The notes: generated by a model not told the origin, from the sequence alone. A DNA stretch of 46,685 bases from Clostridia bacterium (GCA_030526995.1 JAUNBP010000009.1:1-46685); one strand, 5' to 3'; positions 1-7,291 are shown, counted from the first letter of the stretch. Made by a program: numbers and translations.

Positions 1-2568
1 GAGTTCGCTGATGTTGCTAAGGCCTACAACATAGCGGAGTATCAGCGAGGCGTCGTTTGCGTCAACCTCGTTGTCGCAGTTTGCATCGCCGTACAACAAT
101 GCAGTGTAAAGAGCCGTTACCTCGTAGTCCTGTTTTATCGCAAGGTTCAATAGGTCTTTGTCCCAGCCTACGGTGATGTGATGGGGTTTGGTGGGGACGG
201 CGGGGATAGTTTCAAGGGTTTCGTTCCAGTTTATTGTGTATTCTGCAGCCGTCTCGCCGTCTGCTGTGTAGGTTACGGTGTAGGTGTTTATCGTGTAGAC
301 CGCCGTAACATCGTAATCCTGCTTGATTGCAACGTCCGTAAGGTCAACGCTCCATGTGGGTGTAACTTGGTCGTAGCCCTCCTTGGCGGGGATGGCGGGA
401 ATCTCGGTCAGCTTATCGCTCCATTTGACATTATAGGTTCCCACGGTTTCCCCGTCCGCAACGTAGGTTACCGTATAGGTGTTTATCGTGTAGACGGCAT
501 TGACGGTGTAATCCTGCTTGATTGCAACGTTCGCAAGGTCGGTGTCCCATGTGGGCGTTACTTGATCGTAGCCCTCCTTTGCGGGGACTTCAGGGATCTC
601 GGTCAGCTTTTCGCCCCAGTTTACATTATAGGTTCCCACGGTCTCACCGTCCGCAAGGTAGGTTACCGTGTAGGTGTTTATCGTGTAGACGGCGTTGACG
701 GTGTAATCCTTCTCTATCGCAACGTCCGTTAGGTCGATGTCCCATGCGGGTGCAACTTGGTCGTGTCCCTCTTTGGCGGGGACTTCGGGGATAGTTTCGA
801 GCGTGTCGCCCCAGCGCACCGTGTATTGTGCAACCTGCACATTGTCCGCCATGTAGGTTACGGTACAATCGGCGTGTACGGTGACGGTGGTGGTAGCCGT
901 AAAGGCGCCGTCCTCGGTGGTCGTAGTTATGGTGGCAGTACCCTCCGAAACGCCTGTTACCACGCCCGTATCGCTAACCGTGGCTACGCTTTCGGCAGAC
1001 GAAGTAAAGCTGACGTTTTGGTTGTCCGCATTGGAAGGCGTAATGGTGTATTCTATCGTATCCGTGCCGCCGATGCCAAGCTCCATGCTTTCCGTAGCCG
1101 TAATGCCGCTCACCGCAAAAACGTGCTTAAGCTCGTAAAGCTCGGCGTATAGATAGTTGGAATTGCCCGCCATTGTCCAAACGGGATCGATATTTTCATT
1201 CGGCGAACCTATAAAGTCAAAGCCGCCATAGTTGGAACCATTGCAAAGCTCTCCGTCGGCGAGGGCGATTACATTGGTAATGGTTTCGGTTCCTCCGCCT
1301 TCGCCGTTTGTTGCGCCTACGGCTGCGCCACAGGAGTCGAGATAGTAGCAGTTTGCAATACTTGCGGTTCTCCTCGTCTCCGCTATGTTACAACCTGCCA
1401 CGCCGCCTGTATATAGGCTCGTGCTTTCTATAGTCCCCACATTGTAGCAGGTGCTGACGCGGGCATTGAAATTATATCCTGCAACCCCGCCGACCCAGTT
1501 TGCACCGTTTACTGCTCCCGTATTATAGCAGTTTGTGATTGAACCGTTTTCATTCCGTCCCGCCACACCGCCGACAGCGCTATTGCCGTCTACTGCGCCT
1601 GTGTTATAGCTTTTTGTGATGACGCAACCCAAACTGTGCCCTGCTATGCCGCCGACACCGTTATTGCCGTTTACCGAGCCGAGATTGTAACAGGTTTCGA
1701 GGTTGCAAGATATACTATATCCGACTATACCTCCTACATCGTCTCCTATGCCGATTACCGCACCTGCGTTATAGCTTTTTGTGATTGATGCATAACAACA
1801 CCCAATTATGCCGCCGACATGCCGAACGCCGTTTACTGCACCTGTGTTATAGCAGTTTGTGACGGAAGCATAGCATTGACCAACCACGCCGCCGACATAT
1901 TGATTTCCGCTTACCGTGCCTGTGTTATAGCAGTTTGTAATAGGAGCCTGAATATAGCCAACCACGCCGCCGACACAGTATCCGGTTCCGCTTACCGTGC
2001 CCGTGTTGTAACAGTTTGTGATGGTGGAATTCTCGCAATTCCCACACACGCCGCCGACATAGACGGTTCCCCTTATATAAGACACCTCTACGCCGACAGC
2101 CTTAATTTTAGCATCTTGGCAATAGCCAAACAAACCCAGCTCCCTTGCGCCGTTGATGTAGATTCCGCTGACGACCTTGTTGTTTCCGTCAAAGTTGCCT
2201 TGAAAGGTCTTTCCAAATATGCCTATCGGCGTCCAAGCGTTGGCGGGGGCTATGACTTCGTCGTTGCCGTCAAGGCTGCCCCAGCTTCCCCAATTCGAGG
2301 TGTCGTTCAAAACTATATCCGCGGTCAGCTTAAAATACTTGTCGGCGGAATAGCCCGTGACGGTATTTGTCTGCTCTGCAAGATAGGCAAGCTGCGCCCC
2401 GTTTGCAATCAGATAGGGGCTTTCTTCACTGCCGTCGCCTCCCGCATAACCCGAGGCAATCGTGCCGTCCCAAATTTCGGGCTCCGCCTTTGTTTCCTCG
2501 GGCGGGACAAAAGAAACCAGAGCCAAAACCATCAATGTTGCCAAAATGACTGATAAAAACCTTTTCAT
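1..2568 (-). CDS. Secreted GLUG/Ig-like/InlB-type repeat protein with dockerin, partial at its 3' end
   Basis: The frame is open for 856 codons from ATG 2568 (AGGAGG seven bases upstream) and leaves the window at base 1 without a stop. Seen: an N-terminal signal peptide (MKRFLSVILATLMVLALVSF); about nine GLUG-type repeats of the form VGGVxG...ITNCYNTGxVxG (roughly residues 150-400); a bacterial Ig-like (Big_2-type) stretch after them (SGITATESMELGIGGTDTI onward); four copies of an InlB/Listeria-Bacteroides type repeat (TYTVTYxADGETVGTYNVxW); and, at the very edge, the first half of a type I dockerin (YGDANCDNEVDANDASLILRYV). GLUG and InlB-type repeats are usual in adhesins and surface proteins, and a dockerin binds a cohesin on a scaffold or cell-surface protein. 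No catalytic domain is seen. Function is inferred as cell-surface or substrate attachment. Conceptual ORFs on the opposite strand here are shadows of the repeats. Confidence 0.85.
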   Translation of the reverse strand, partial: MKRFLSVILATLMVLALVSFVPPEETKAEPEIWDGTIASGYAGGDGSEESPYLIANGAQLAYLAEQTNTVTGYSADKYFKLTADIVLNDTSNWGSWGSLDGNDEVIAPANAWTPIGIFGKTFQGNFDGNNKVVSGIYINGARELGLFGYCQDAKIKAVGVEVSYIRGTVYVGGVCGNCENSTITNCYNTGTVSGTGYCVGGVVGYIQAPITNCYNTGTVSGNQYVGGVVGQCYASVTNCYNTGAVNGVRHVGGIIGCCYASITKSYNAGAVIGIGDDVGGIVGYSISCNLETCYNLGSVNGNNGVGGIAGHSLGCVITKSYNTGAVDGNSAVGGVAGRNENGSITNCYNTGAVNGANWVGGVAGYNFNARVSTCYNVGTIESTSLYTGGVAGCNIAETRRTASIANCYYLDSCGAAVGATNGEGGGTETITNVIALADGELCNGSNYGGFDFIGSPNENIDPVWTMAGNSNYLYAELYELKHVFAVSGITATESMELGIGGTDTIEYTITPSNADNQNVSFTSSAESVATVSDTGVVTGVSEGTATITTTTEDGAFTATTTVTVHADCTVTYMADNVQVAQYTVRWGDTLETIPEVPAKEGHDQVAPAWDIDLTDVAIEKDYTVNAVYTINTYTVTYLADGETVGTYNVNWGEKLTEIPEVPAKEGYDQVTPTWDTDLANVAIKQDYTVNAVYTINTYTVTYVADGETVGTYNVKWSDKLTEIPAIPAKEGYDQVTPTWSVDLTDVAIKQDYDVTAVYTINTYTVTYTADGETAAEYTINWNETLETIPAVPTKPHHITVGWDKDLLNLAIKQDYEVTALYTALLYGDANCDNEVDANDASLILRYVVGLSNISEL

Positions 2569-2649
2569 GTAATACCTCCTAAAATGAACGCAAGGGGGGG
2601 AAGAGAAACAAACACTATCGGGGTTCAAAAGAAACATTTATACAACCTA

Positions 2650-2678
2650 ATTGTATAAAATTCCCAAACAAATGTCAA
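2650..2678 (-). promoter_or_regulatory. Sigma-A type promoter of the dockerin surface protein
   Basis: Read on the minus strand: TTGACA, 17 bases, TACAAT. It lies about 80 bases upstream of ATG 2568 and leaves a roughly 75-base leader with no obvious structure. Confidence 0.75.
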
Positions 2679-2795
2679 CCCCAATCGCCAAATAATATAA
2701 AAGCCCCAGCCATTTTGTCGCCTGTCTGCGGCAAAATGGCGCACTCAAATATCTATCCGTAAATTGAAAATCTCCCTCTTTACCGCTTTTCTTTG

Positions 2796-2825
2796 CTGCT
2801 TTCTTTTCTCGCGAAAAGAAAGCAG
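2796..2825. repeat. Perfect 13-bp inverted repeat with TCGC loop
   Basis: CTGCTTTCTTTTC (2796-2808) pairs perfectly with GAAAAGAAAGCAG (2813-2825) around a 4-base loop. There is no T-run on either side that would make it a standard terminator, and it sits far from either flanking gene end. It may be a small dispersed hairpin element. Confidence 0.6.
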
Positions 2826-2856
2826 AGAAAGCCCCCCGAAGGGATAATAAAGAGCA

Positions 2857-2885
2857 CGGCGGGCGGATGATATCCGCCCCTACGG
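2857..2885 (+). repeat. Interspersed palindrome, copy 1
   Basis: Core GGGCGGATGATATCCGCCC at 2861-2879, preceded by CGGC and followed by CTACGG. Arms GGGCGGAT and ATCCGCCC pair perfectly around a GAT loop. Further copies are at 17131-17159, 35241-35267 and 35275-35297, all in the same orientation and all intergenic. Confidence 0.8.
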
Positions 2886-2922
2886 GTGGTGCCCATGTGG
2901 GGTGGGTGATGCGTTCAAAAGA

Positions 2923-2955
2923 GAAAAAAACGGAGGGCGTATAAGTCCTCCGTTT
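2923..2955 (-). terminator. Rho-independent terminator after rpsI
   Basis: On the minus strand ACGGAGG and CCTCCGT form a stem followed by a run of seven T. It starts about 20 bases after the rpsI stop and ends the rplM-rpsI transcript. Confidence 0.85.
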
Positions 2956-2975
2956 GGTTTGTTTGCGATATAAGA

Positions 2976-3368
2976 TTATCTCTTGCTGAACTGGGGTGCG
3001 CGTCTTGCTGCGTGCAGGCCGTACTTTTTGCGCTCCTTCATTCTCGGGTCACGGGTCAGGTAGCCTGCCTTTTTGAGGGCGGGACGGAGCTCGGGTTCGG
3101 CTACGAGCAGGGCACGGGAGATACCGTGGCGGATTGCGCCCGCCTGACCGGTTGTGCCGCCGCCATAGACGTTGACGAGCACGTCATACTTTTCGACGTT
3201 GTTGGTGAGAACCAAGGGTGCACGGACTATCATCTTCAGCGTTTCGAGACCGAAGTAATTGTCCAAATCACGCTTGTTGATGGTGATTGTGCCGCTTCCG
3301 GGAAGCAAGCGAACACGGGCGATGGACTTTTTGCGTCTGCCGGTTGCCATAAAAGCTGTCTTTGCCAT
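2976..3368 (-). CDS. rpsI: 30S ribosomal protein S9
   Basis: The 130-residue product is the normal length for bacterial uS9, which sits in the head of the small subunit with its C-terminal tail reaching toward P-site tRNA. Seen: the [14 protein letters not shown] start of the conserved core, [19 protein letters not shown] in the middle, and the basic C-terminal end [10 protein letters not shown] that defines the family. It lies 16 bases downstream of rplM in the standard rplM-rpsI order and ends at a strong terminator. It has no promoter of its own and is presumably co-transcribed with rplM. Confidence 0.98.
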   Translation of the reverse strand: MAKTAFMATGRRKKSIARVRLLPGSGTITINKRDLDNYFGLETLKMIVRAPLVLTNNVEKYDVLVNVYGGGTTGQAGAIRHGISRALLVAEPELRPALKKAGYLTRDPRMKERKKYGLHAARRAPQFSKR

Positions 3369-3384
3369 ATCGTCTACTTCCTCC

Positions 3385-3816
3385 TTAGTTCAAGTTCAGC
3401 ACTTCGGGCTTTTGCGCCTCATGCTCATGTTCCGCACCTGCATATACACGCAGCTTCTTGAGCATTTGCGAACCCAAGGGGCCCTTCGGCATCATGCGGC
3501 GGATGGACTCGTAAACTGCAAACTCGGGCTTCTTTTGAAGCAGGGTGCGGTACGAGACCTCACGGATTCCACCCGGATAACCGGTGTGGTGAATGTACTT
3601 CTTATCATCAAGTTTCTTACCGGTCAAGCGAACCTTGGCAGCGTTCACGATGATAACGTGATCGCCCGTGTCCACGTGCGGTGTAAAAATAGGCTTATGC
3701 TTACCTCTGAGTATTGCTGCTACTTGCGATGACAGACGGCCCAAGACCATGTCGGTAGCATCGACAACGTACCATTTACGCTCAACGGTTTCGCCCTTTG
3801 CCATATAGGTATTCAT
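3385..3816 (-). CDS. rplM: 50S ribosomal protein L13
   Basis: The product is 143 residues when started at ATG 3816, which has GGAGG seven bases upstream. An upstream in-frame ATG would add 14 residues that do not belong to the family. uL13 is an early assembly protein of the large subunit. Seen: the [20 protein letters not shown] start, the [10 protein letters not shown] segment, [18 protein letters not shown], and the [20 protein letters not shown] signature near the C-terminus. First gene of the rplM-rpsI operon, behind a strong promoter (3910-3938) and a structured leader. Confidence 0.98.
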   Translation of the reverse strand: MNTYMAKGETVERKWYVVDATDMVLGRLSSQVAAILRGKHKPIFTPHVDTGDHVIIVNAAKVRLTGKKLDDKKYIHHTGYPGGIREVSYRTLLQKKPEFAVYESIRRMMPKGPLGSQMLKKLRVYAGAEHEHEAQKPEVLNLN

Positions 3817-3844
3817 GGCGATTCCTCCATATAAAGTAAATAAT

Positions 3845-3903
3845 AAACTTGCTGCCACTGCGCTTTGCAGCCGGGGCTGTGGCGCACTCCACCCAATGGC
3901 ACA
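3845..3903 (-). ncRNA. Candidate L13 (rplM) autoregulatory leader
   Basis: Between the rplM promoter and start codon the minus strand contains GTGCGCCACAGCCC, GGCTGC and GCGCAGTGGCAGC blocks that can pair (GCGC with GCGC, GCCAC with GTGGC). The position and the paired blocks resemble the L13 leader family of Firmicutes, in which the ribosomal protein represses its own operon. Assignment is from position and partial sequence memory, not a covariance search. Confidence 0.5.
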
Positions 3904-3909
3904 TCGGAT

Positions 3910-3938
3910 ATAGTAACAAAATCAAATCGCCTTGTCAA
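3910..3938 (-). promoter_or_regulatory. rplM-rpsI promoter
   Basis: Minus strand TTGACA, 17 bases, TACTAT. The -35 region lies in GCTTGACAAGGCG, a 13-mer repeated at the infC promoter. Confidence 0.85.
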
Positions 3939-4019
3939 GCAATTTTTTCAGATTCTTTCGGATTAATTTTCATTTTTTCGGTCAATAATATCCCCATGAA
4001 AGGTTTTAGGAGGTCATCT

Positions 4020-4136
4020 ATGCCACACAGAACAAAATTTTACGAGATTGCCCACTTCGGAACGGGTGGGATGCAGCTTCCCGCCGACCGTGAGGTCTAC
4101 TTCAAGCCCGCACCCGAGAAGGAGCGCAAGGAATGA
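4020..4136 (+). CDS. 38-residue ORF of unknown function, coupled to spoVAC
   Basis: ATG 4020 follows AGGAGG (4008-4013) at a six-base spacing, and the stop overlaps the spoVAC start as ATGA, a translational-coupling arrangement. The product (MPHRTKFYEIAHFGTGGMQL...) is hydrophilic, ends in a charged KPAPEKERKE tail, and has no membrane segment or signal peptide. I do not recognise a family. Strong SD and overlap favour real translation. A degraded end of an earlier gene is the alternative. It may be expressed with spoVAC in the developing spore. Confidence 0.55.
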   Translation: MPHRTKFYEIAHFGTGGMQLPADREVYFKPAPEKERKE

Positions 4137-4582
4137 ACCGCTTTGATGCACAGGCCTATCAAGCCGAGGTCAACGCCGCAGCACCCCGCTCAAAAACGCT
4201 CCGAATGTGCATCCGAGCCTTCGTTGTGGGCGGGCTAATCTGCTGCTTGGGTCAGGGCATCTCCGACCTCGGCAAGCTCTGGTTCGACCTTGACACCAAG
4301 GCAGCAGGCACGCTGACGGCCATCGTCCTCGTCTTTTTGGCAGCGCTGTTTACCGCCATCGGCATCTTCGACAAGCTCGCCTCGTTTGCGGGCGCCGGTA
4401 CCGTCGTGCCGATAACCGGCTTTTCCAACTCCATCACCGCCCCCGCAATAGAGTTCCGTGCCGAGGGCCTCGTCATGGGTGTGGGCGCAAAGCTGTTTAC
4501 CATAGCCGGGCCCGTCCTCGTCTACGGCATCTCCGCCTCGATAATCGTCGGGCTTACTTATCTTGTGTTGGGGTTGGTTTAG
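4133..4582 (+). CDS. spoVAC: Stage V sporulation protein AC-like membrane protein
   Basis: 149 residues, matching SpoVAC length. Seen: an N-terminal hydrophilic segment, then hydrophobic segments near residues 25-45 (AFVVGGLICCLGQGISDLG), 60-78, 115-135 and at the C-terminus, with the family block GTVVPITGFSNSITAPAIEF and VGAKLFTIAGPVLVYG. In Bacillus SpoVAC is part of the inner-membrane channel that moves Ca-dipicolinate into the forespore and out at germination. It normally lies in a spoVAC-spoVAD-spoVAE run. Here no spoVAD follows: an SD sequence comes after the stop but leads nowhere. SpoVAE-type paralogs share much of this sequence, so the subtype is less certain than the family. Confidence 0.85.
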   Translation: MNRFDAQAYQAEVNAAAPRSKTLRMCIRAFVVGGLICCLGQGISDLGKLWFDLDTKAAGTLTAIVLVFLAALFTAIGIFDKLASFAGAGTVVPITGFSNSITAPAIEFRAEGLVMGVGAKLFTIAGPVLVYGISASIIVGLTYLVLGLV

Positions 4583-4640
4583 GAGGAATCCTTTTGTTGA
4601 GCGCGCTTTATATTTGACGCTTGGCATTCTAATCAAAACG
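4583..4640 (+). other. Orphan Shine-Dalgarno after spoVAC, probable truncated next gene
   Basis: Directly after the spoVAC stop comes AGGAGG (4583-4588) with TTG codons 8 and 11 bases on, but the TTG reading frames close within a few codons. The site is where spoVAD would be expected to start. It looks like the left breakpoint of an insertion or deletion. Confidence 0.4.
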
Positions 4641-4668
4641 TGAATTCAAATATTTTCTTGAACTCATT
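4641..4668. repeat. Left flanking hairpin of the AAA/TOPRIM module
   Basis: TGAATTCAA (4641-4649) and TTGAACTCA (4658-4666) are near-perfect inverse repeats (one mismatch). The 12-mer CTTGAACTCATT (4657-4668) recurs exactly at 6777-6788 beyond the module, where it is also the right arm of a TGAGTTCAA hairpin. Confidence 0.6.
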
Positions 4669-4720
4669 GTCGAATATTCGTAAAATATCATATTTTTCTG
4701 CTCAAAAATCAAACTTTTTG

Positions 4721-4749
4721 TTGACTTTGTTTTTATATCGGGATATACT
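4721..4749 (+). promoter_or_regulatory. Promoter of the AAA/TOPRIM module
   Basis: TTGACT, 17 bases, TATACT, about 25 bases upstream of the SD (AAAGGAGA) and ATG 4773. Confidence 0.75.
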
Positions 4750-4772
4750 TGCATTGAAAAGGAGATGCTTAC

Positions 4773-6101
4773 ATGAAGCTGAAAAGTATTTCAATCGGAA
4801 ATTTCAAAAACGTTGCGGATACCACCTTGGATTTGTCAAGGATGATTGCTTTGGTATCTACGAACAACTATGGCAAATCGAATCTGCTGGAAGCGATTCG
4901 TTTCGGTTTCGATTTTATAGCGGGATCGGCAAGGCAGCGTACAAACATGATGCACTGGACTCGAGGGATTCCCCTCTCCCCCTCTCTCGCCGAAAAGGAC
5001 TATTTTTTCTCAATCGAATTTGACGAGCCACAGCTTGAACAATACAGGTATGTGAAGTATTCTTTCAGCTTTTCATGGTTTAACGATAACAACACCGGAG
5101 CCGTTATAACCGACGAATCCATAGAAGTGCGTGCAAGCGAAAGCGTCCGCTACACCGCTTATCTTAAAAGGGATTTGGGGGAGTATCGGGCAAAAAAAGA
5201 CACCAAGGCGTTCCGCAAAATATCACTTGCAAAGGATGTCTTGGCAATCGACGTTCTCTCCTCTGTGGACGATATCGAAATTGGCGATGTAATCTCCTCG
5301 ATAAAGTCCTTGAGCTATAGGATATGTAAGACCCTTGAATTGGACAAGCCCTTCCTGCCGGTGCCGATTGAGTTTGACTTTGGCACTTCGTCGGAGCTTT
5401 CCTTTGTTGACAGCGATCTCCCCAAGGCTCTAAGTATGCTTATAAAGGAGAAACCGAAACAATACAATTTATTTGTTGAAACGATTCTTGACCTGTTCCC
5501 TGAGTTTGAACGGATTGAGCTGCAATACTATACCTTGAACAGCGAAGATATTGTCGAGACCCAGAGTATCATGCTCTCATCGAAAGACGACGCCCCCTCT
5601 GCAAACGATAATATCAAAATACCTTACCGCATTAAAGACGAATTGTATCGCTTGGTTATTCATAGCAAGTATTTGAATCAACCGATAAGCATGGAACACA
5701 TGTCAACAGGCACAAAGCGTATCTTTTGGCTCATAGCCAATGCCGTTCTCGGCAGTTGCTACGGAATAAATCTAATCGGTGTTGATGAAATTGAAACAAG
5801 CATTCACCCTAAAATGATTAGCAAGCTTTTAGAGTCACTTAATCATATTTCGGAAGATACCTCTATGATATTGACAAGCCATTCTCCATATCTGATTCAA
5901 TATTTAAAGCCTGAAGCGCTTTATGTCGGAGCACCTAAAGACGATGGGGTTGCATATTTTAGGAGGATTCAAAAAACAAAGACCAAGTCCCTGCTCAAAA
6001 CAACCCGAAGCTTGGAAACCACAGTGGGAGAGTATTTATTCGAGCTGATGGCGGGCGATGAAGATTCCGCTTCAATTCTTTCGGCCTATCTGGGTGATTG
6101 A
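4773..6101 (+). CDS. OLD/AAA_15-type SMC-like ATPase, probable defence protein
   Basis: 442 residues. Seen: an SMC-like start (MKLKSISIGNFKNV), a Walker A variant STNNYGKSN at about residues 29-37, a MSTGTKR signature-like segment, a Walker B region ending IGVDEIETSIHP, and the H-loop LTSHSPYLIQYLKP near the C-terminus. This is the layout of AAA ATPases paired with TOPRIM nucleases (OLD, Gabija-like, PARIS-like). The next gene overlaps it and encodes the TOPRIM-like partner, so the two probably form one complex. The protein has no nuclease domain of its own. The gene is visibly more AT-rich than its neighbours and sits between spoVAC and a ribosomal operon, suggesting transfer. Antiviral action is inferred from family and context. 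Confidence 0.8.
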   Translation: MKLKSISIGNFKNVADTTLDLSRMIALVSTNNYGKSNLLEAIRFGFDFIAGSARQRTNMMHWTRGIPLSPSLAEKDYFFSIEFDEPQLEQYRYVKYSFSFSWFNDNNTGAVITDESIEVRASESVRYTAYLKRDLGEYRAKKDTKAFRKISLAKDVLAIDVLSSVDDIEIGDVISSIKSLSYRICKTLELDKPFLPVPIEFDFGTSSELSFVDSDLPKALSMLIKEKPKQYNLFVETILDLFPEFERIELQYYTLNSEDIVETQSIMLSSKDDAPSANDNIKIPYRIKDELYRLVIHSKYLNQPISMEHMSTGTKRIFWLIANAVLGSCYGINLIGVDEIETSIHPKMISKLLESLNHISEDTSMILTSHSPYLIQYLKPEALYVGAPKDDGVAYFRRIQKTKTKSLLKTTRSLETTVGEYLFELMAGDEDSASILSAYLGD

Positions 6102-6103
6102 TT

Positions 6104-6613
6104 ATGGAGCATGATTTTTCAAACGGTTACACCTTTATTCTTGAAGGTGAAACCGAGAAGGAATTTTACATGGCTCTTTTGGAGCATCTTTGCCGAAAAC
6201 ATTCCGCTACCATGACTCGAATTGAGGACAATGTAAGCCCCGATATTGTGTATCACCTGAAAACCGAATCAAGCACTGATTTGATAAAGTTTAATGTTGT
6301 TAATACTGTGACGCAAATGCCTCGTGCAGGCAAGTGGTTTACCTCTCAATGTGTCGCCAAGTACGGAGCGGGCCATATCTGGTACGTCTTTCTGTGTTAT
6401 GACACGGATGACTATAAAAATGACATCACAAAGTTTCATGAGGGGGACTGGGCAATGCTTCGTTCCTCGCTGAAAAAAGCAGGTGCCGTTATTGATATGG
6501 CCGCAGCAGCCGATATTGAGGACGTTATGCTTGGCGATTTGAACGGCATCTGCAAGTTCTTATCGTGCGACGCGGATATGCCGCTGAAAGGGCGAAAGGG
6601 GAAAATAAAATGA
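6104..6613 (+). CDS. TOPRIM-like nuclease partner, main part
   Basis: 169 residues from ATG 6104, with GGGTGA six bases upstream. A TTG at 6098 overlapping the ATPase stop is an alternative. Seen: an N-terminal FILEGETEKEFYMALL segment with the glutamate expected of a TOPRIM fold, then WYVFLCYDTDDYKND with the acidic DxD-type motif, then an ADIEDVMLGD segment. The frame closes at 6611-6613 right after KGRKGKIK, while a plausible natural C-terminus continues in the -1 frame (6610-6753). Proteins of this type probably cleave nucleic acid when the ATPase partner is triggered. A RloB or DUF4435-like relative is possible, but the subfamily is not assigned. Confidence 0.65.
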   Translation: MEHDFSNGYTFILEGETEKEFYMALLEHLCRKHSATMTRIEDNVSPDIVYHLKTESSTDLIKFNVVNTVTQMPRAGKWFTSQCVAKYGAGHIWYVFLCYDTDDYKNDITKFHEGDWAMLRSSLKKAGAVIDMAAAADIEDVMLGDLNGICKFLSCDADMPLKGRKGKIK

Positions 6614-6753
6614 GAAATCTGTTTCGAAGCTGTGGAATAGCCTATCATTCGGGCAAACGTGCAAGAAACGTTATCGATGCTCTTGATATGGAGCTTTTGA
6701 TTCGCACAGGACTTGTGCCATTAAGCCAAATCGAAGAGCTGATTTTTAAATGA
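6610..6753 (+). CDS. Displaced C-terminal part of the TOPRIM partner (47 codons)
   Basis: Starts with ATG 6610, overlapping the previous stop as ATGA in GAAAATAAAATGA. The peptide MRNLFRSCGIAYHSGKRARN...LVPLSQIEELIFK reads like the continuation of the preceding protein: basic, helical, with the YHSGKRARxxIDAL pattern common at the end of such proteins. Three explanations fit: a frameshift mutation, ribosomal -1 slippage or stop-restart coupling on the A-rich run, or an assembly error. No separate SD is present beyond the A/G-rich stretch. Confidence 0.5.
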   Translation: MRNLFRSCGIAYHSGKRARNVIDALDMELLIRTGLVPLSQIEELIFK

Positions 6754-6788
6754 GTTCAAACTTTTGGGCGCCAAAACTTGAACTCATT
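6751..6788 (+). terminator. Right flanking hairpin, probable terminator of the AAA/TOPRIM module
   Basis: TGAGTTCAA (6751-6759) pairs with TTGAACTCA (6778-6786), and TTTTGG (6762-6767) with CCAAAA (6771-6776), with a GCG loop. T-rich DNA follows. The left arm includes the last stop codon. The right arm plus flank repeats the 12-mer found at 4657-4668. Confidence 0.65.
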
Positions 6789-6882
6789 TCTGTTTTTATT
6801 CGGTTTTTGCCCTCTTTTCAAAACGAAATGCCGTAATTTTATTACTTTGTATGTTTCCTCGTTGCTGCATCAAGGCATAAAA

Positions 6883-6913
6883 CATCGGCAGGCTTGCGCC
6901 TGCCGAGATTTTT
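6883..6913 (-). terminator. Terminator of infC-rpmI-rplT
   Basis: TCGGCAGGC (6885-6893) and GCCTGCCGA (6898-6906) form a perfect 9-bp stem with a 4-base loop (GCAA on the minus strand). T-runs lie on both sides, so it can also stop rightward transcription from the AAA/TOPRIM module. Confidence 0.8.
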
Positions 6914-6923
6914 GACGAATCAT

Positions 6924-7280
6924 TTATGCTCTTGCTTTCATTGCTACGTCGACGAGGGAGCGGAAGGCTTCCATGTCGTTGACGGCGAGGTCGGCCAAGA
7001 CCTTGCGGTTCACGTCTACGTTGGCGAGTTTCAGTCCGTTGATGAGGCGGCTGTAGGTCGTTCCGCAGATGCGGGCGCCGGCGTTGATTCGGGCTATCCA
7101 CAGCTTGCGATATTCACGCTTCTTGTGCTTTCTGCCCACGAACGCATAAGCCATGGAACGCATAACCTGCTGCGATGCGGCACGGTACTGCTTGCTCTTG
7201 GCACCGTAATATCCCTTTGCCAACCGCAAAACCTTGCGGCGCTTCTTCAATGCATTTACTGATCTTTTAATTCTTGCCAT
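6924..7280 (-). CDS. rplT: 50S ribosomal protein L20
   Basis: 118 residues, the usual length. Seen: MARIKRSVNALKKRRKVLRL, a basic N-terminal extension that threads through 23S rRNA, the KGYYGAKSKQYRAA block, and RKLWIARINAGAR followed by YSRLINGLK. bL20 is essential early in large-subunit assembly and in many bacteria represses its own operon by binding the leader mRNA. Third gene of infC-rpmI-rplT, 11 bases after rpmI. Confidence 0.98.
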   Translation of the reverse strand: MARIKRSVNALKKRRKVLRLAKGYYGAKSKQYRAASQQVMRSMAYAFVGRKHKKREYRKLWIARINAGARICGTTYSRLINGLKLANVDVNRKVLADLAVNDMEAFRSLVDVAMKARA

Positions 7281-7291
7281 AGCTCTTCTCC

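Larger units (their letters stand above)
2569..2975. other. Intergenic region of about 400 bases between the surface protein and rpsI
   Basis: No gene is seen. The stretch holds the surface-protein promoter (2650-2678), a perfect 13-bp hairpin (2796-2825), one copy of an interspersed palindrome (2857-2885) and the rpsI terminator (2923-2955). 2690-2795 is plain AT-rich DNA. Confidence 0.7.

Noticed and set aside
178-2553. Long plus-strand ORFs (for example 1819-2553) with repeat-like translations
   Set aside because: They mirror the repeats of the minus-strand surface protein, which has a signal peptide, SD, promoter and recognised domains. The plus-strand products have none.
3849-4019. N-terminal extension of the small ORF before spoVAC
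   Set aside because: The extension overlaps the rplM promoter and leader, and the SD AGGAGG at 4008-4013 points to ATG 4020.
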